From Apostichopus japonicus (lineage: Eukaryota > Echinodermata > Holothuroidea > Aspidochirotida > Stichopodidae), in the NCBI RefSeq assembly GCF_037975245.1, contig NC_092564.1:7847984-7911983 (forward strand): a stretch of DNA of 64,000 bases, in the 5' to 3' direction. Numbering within the stretch: the first letter of the stretch is position 1; every line of letters starts with the position of its first letter. The position numbers and the translations under genes are program-made. The notes below the pieces were generated by a model that was not told the origin of the DNA, did no database searches, and saw nothing but the letters and a program-made list of their open reading frames with translations. Below, piece after piece: positions 61,101 through 64,000 of the stretch.

Positions 61101-64000
61101 TTTGTACCTCTATCAAATATTTGTCATGAACAATGTGTAGTACTGTGTGTGTAGGCATGCGAAAAGAAATCATCTGACTCAAATTGAACTATTTCATCCC
61201 TGGAATTTTTAGCTTTATACATAGATTTTGTCTGTAAACGTGTATGCTCTATATAATAGAACTTTGCTTTTGTTGATATTTTAATAAGGACATTTGCTGG
61301 CTTTCAAAACAAGAGATGTAATCGTGTTTGTCAACTGCCATTTTATTTCCAGCAATAACATCAGCAAGCTGGTCAACTTTTCCAAAGGTCTTAGCATTGT
61401 CTTTGTCTAGTTACATTTCTGCCATAGTAACCATGGAAACTTATGAAAGTGCGGGAGCGCTTGACAGTTCTTTTGTTGTGCGCAGCAAATATTAAAGTTC
61501 TAGACTACTGTTACTTTTGTAACGAATGTATTTATATCAAGCCACAGATTGAGATTAAAGTCGTGGAATTGTGCAATTTATCCATTTTTTTTTTAAGATC
61601 AAGCAGTTCGTTTGAAACAAATTTCAGTGCTTGAGGCCTAGCTTTTTTTTACCCTATTTAAGTGTTCTCCCAATTAATTGTGAGCAAAGCATAACCCTTT
61701 TTAGGTCACTTCTGTGTTTTATTAATAATTACTCTGTTCACTGCCTGATTGGTTTGGGGTTGTGATCAAGTGTATAGCTCACTAGTAGCAACATGAGACC
61801 ATGGGACATCTTTAATACCCTGGGCATTCTATGATATACAGGCCTGCCTTAAACTTTCAAATGTTTATGAATTAGGTTAATGAGAGAAGATGCTCCATAT
61901 CTAGAAATGTGTTATTTGCCTAAGAACCTGTTTAGTCGTTGTCATTATATACCTGAAGGCATTTTCAGTTCCCACAGCCTCTTCCCTTGCCAGGAAGTAG
62001 TACCCCTCTCCCTATGACTGAAATGGGATCATTTCTAATAGCCAGAGTTTCTTTAAGATTAGGTTTTAATTTTACCAGAAAGATGCTCGAAATAGATTCC
62101 ACGCTGGTGTAAAGTTTATGCGCATTCCTTGTCAGATATTAATATGCTGTATGTATTTGTCCATCCTCATCTCGGAGTAAGTGTAAATAAAGAATTGAAA
62201 GATCCTTGGGTAATAAACCTTTATGAAGCAATGACTGTTTGTTGCAATGCCCTCTGGGTAATCTCTTCCAATTAGCTCTTAGCCGACAAGAATCAAAGCT
62301 TTGGGTGTTGACAGTTTCAGAATTGCGGAGGAGGCTGGCAGCAACAAGAGCCCATAGGTTTATTTCGGTGGAGATTTTTAAATTGGAATGTGATGCATTT
62401 GGTTGCGGTTCAGTGTGCCCATTGACTGAGAGAGATTGGGAAAGCAGAGAAAAGGTCAGGATAAACAGATAATGATATTTAAAGCAACATATTACATTTG
62501 GTTTTTCCATTTTGTGAGCGGTTATGGTTCATGATATTTGTTCTGTTTTTTTATTGTTTTTTTTTGTTGTTGTATATTTTCAACTATACAACATTCATAA
62601 AGGAAACCATAACCTGAATGTTTTCAGTTGATATCTGGAGATATAAACTGTCCACACGTTGTCATTGGCTTTTGTTTGAGTATTCATGCTTCTTTAAGAG
62701 AATACCTCTCATAAGTTATTGTTTTATTGAATTGTTATGTTGGAGATACCATGAGTTACTGTGTGGAGTTACTGTATTGTATGTACAGTTAGAGTCTAAG
62801 CAGACAGTGTGGAGGGTTTCTTCTGGAGTCTTCACACTGGAGTGCTATATGGCTGGTATTTAAATCTTTAAGCGAGTGAATTTATCTCAATGTTTCTGTA
62901 ATGTATATAACTAGTTAACAGAGAAATATGCTAAATGACTGATACAGTAAGACAGAGAAGAATTACCTATTACTCTGCATTGCATAAAATACCAGCAAAG
63001 TTTAAATAAGCTGAGAATTTAGCAGTGCATATAGTGGTGTTAAATGTGGTATAAATGTTCCTGCAGTTTTGGCAAGCTGTCACTGTATGTTGTCCATGGT
63101 AACAAGTTAGATATTCATCTGTCATAGTACCACTATTGCTGTTATACAACACCAAGTAGCCATCATGATTAATTGCTAACAGCTGTTAGTAACAGAATAC
63201 TCACAGTTTGCAATCCATCATCTTTCAATCAAGAGTTTATCAGTGTCTGGAGAATGAAAACAAAGTGCAGGTGAACACAGGGTTAGGAAGCGTCAGTAAT
63301 TTGATCTTAGTAAACAAGAGTGCTTTCACTGCTTTGTAGCAGTTGTAAAGAAGTACCACAAACAGTACTGATGGATTGATTTCCTATGGTGTACCAATCC
63401 TTTTTGTAATCACTGGTCTGTATAAGTGATCTTGAATGAACCACAAGTTTTGTTTTTAGTGACTCAGAAAAGTCTTTTGTAAAACAGCCCTCAATGGGGG
63501 AGGAACATGTCAATCTTATCGTTTCCACCATCAAGGTTTCTTCCCACACACTAGATACTCTCATATACGTTAAATATAGTCTATGGAGCTCAGCAACTGC
63601 TAGGCCTTTAGTTATTGGGGTAGGTAGCTAATCTTGTCTGGAATCGCCCATTCACTGTAGCTTTATTCCAAGGTCATTACATAAGAAATGCTCTGCACAA
63701 AATTCTCCTGAAGCAGTAGACCAAAATATTTCACAATGCTAAAGAAATTTAGTACGTTTTGTGCTTTCCAAATGGTCTGAGTCTATAATACCACCACTGT
63801 TGGCAGTACATAGCAGTAAATACCATTACAAGGTATTGAAGCCTAAGTTTTGGGATTACATCAATACAAAGCTCTCTAGTTTCTAGATTAAAATTGTTAT
63901 CACATGTTATGGGACAATAAACCAAATTAACTTCACTAATAATAAAATAATTGATGGGTTGTTGCCTCATTGGTAGGTAAATATGACATTTTATAGGAGA
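49113..64000. other. Region downstream of ACADL without a supported gene
   Basis: It begins with the ACADL 3' flank (poly(A) site not identified). No exon with a known protein was recognised on either strand. It is AT-rich with mono-G runs at 56129-56143 and 59362-59374, and several isolated acceptor-like sites (for example TTTGTTTTCAG ending 53656 and GCATTTACAG ending 57486). It may be intron, long untranslated sequence or intergenic. Confidence 0.6.
50791..50878. repeat. Short GC-rich foldback, possible MITE relic
   Basis: CATAGGTGTAC faces GGACGCCTGTG (8 of 11 positions complementary), and the interior GGGGAAGGGG pairs with CCCCCCTTCCCC. No target duplication was seen. Confidence 0.35.

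Noticed and set aside
62139-62510. 123-residue minus-strand frame
   Set aside because: No recognisable domain, no convincing start or splice context.
1-64000. CRISPR array, phage or bacterial operon
   Set aside because: No spaced direct repeats of the right form, no ribosome-binding sites, and all recognised genes are spliced animal genes.

Overview
This is animal nuclear DNA: AT-rich, with protein-coding genes cut into short exons by GT-AG introns, and with SINE, LINE and MITE debris between them. No bacterial, organellar or viral genes are visible. Three genes can be read nearly completely by joining exons: WDR37 (+, coding 259-10301, 12 coding exons, 486 aa), an ADAR2-type adenosine deaminase (-, coding 36364-24490, two coding exons, 686 aa) and long-chain acyl-CoA dehydrogenase ACADL (+, coding 41987-49112, 10 exons, 447 aa). 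Their exon phases all agree. The organism looks like an invertebrate deuterostome. An echinoderm, perhaps a sea cucumber, is my best guess, but that rests on general impression of the repeats and on gene neighbourhood, not on a search.

Layout. 1-255 is flank or intron before the first coding exon of WDR37. WDR37 fills 256 to about 11.5 kb; one intron holds a MITE inserted into a tRNA-like SINE. From 11.5 to 24.2 kb lies a gene-free interval between two convergent genes, with old repeats and a LINE 3' end. The ADAR gene covers 24.2 to at least 36.4 kb; its single 9.8-kb coding intron carries a 101-nt pure pyrimidine tract, a dead L2/CR1-like LINE and a minisatellite with higher-order structure. 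From 36.4 to 42.0 kb is the interval between the divergent ADAR and ACADL genes; it holds a fragment of the 5' end of U2 snRNA and a SINE piece. ACADL spans 42.0-49.1 kb and contains a tRNA-derived SINE with a five-fold expanded A-box region, a hAT-type MITE with a perfect 8-bp target duplication, and a 65-bp tandem triplication that copies an exon end with its splice donor. From 49.1 to 64.0 kb I find no gene I can support.

The three genes do not form one pathway: WDR37 is a WD40 scaffold, ADAR edits adenosine to inosine in double-stranded RNA, and ACADL performs the first step of mitochondrial beta-oxidation. The most informative feature is positional: WDR37 and the ADARB-type gene are adjacent and convergent, as WDR37 and ADARB2 are in human 10p15.3. 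This suggests an ancient linkage and marks the gene here as a likely pre-duplication relative of vertebrate ADARB1/ADARB2. I found no clear new defence, toxin or other novel molecular system.
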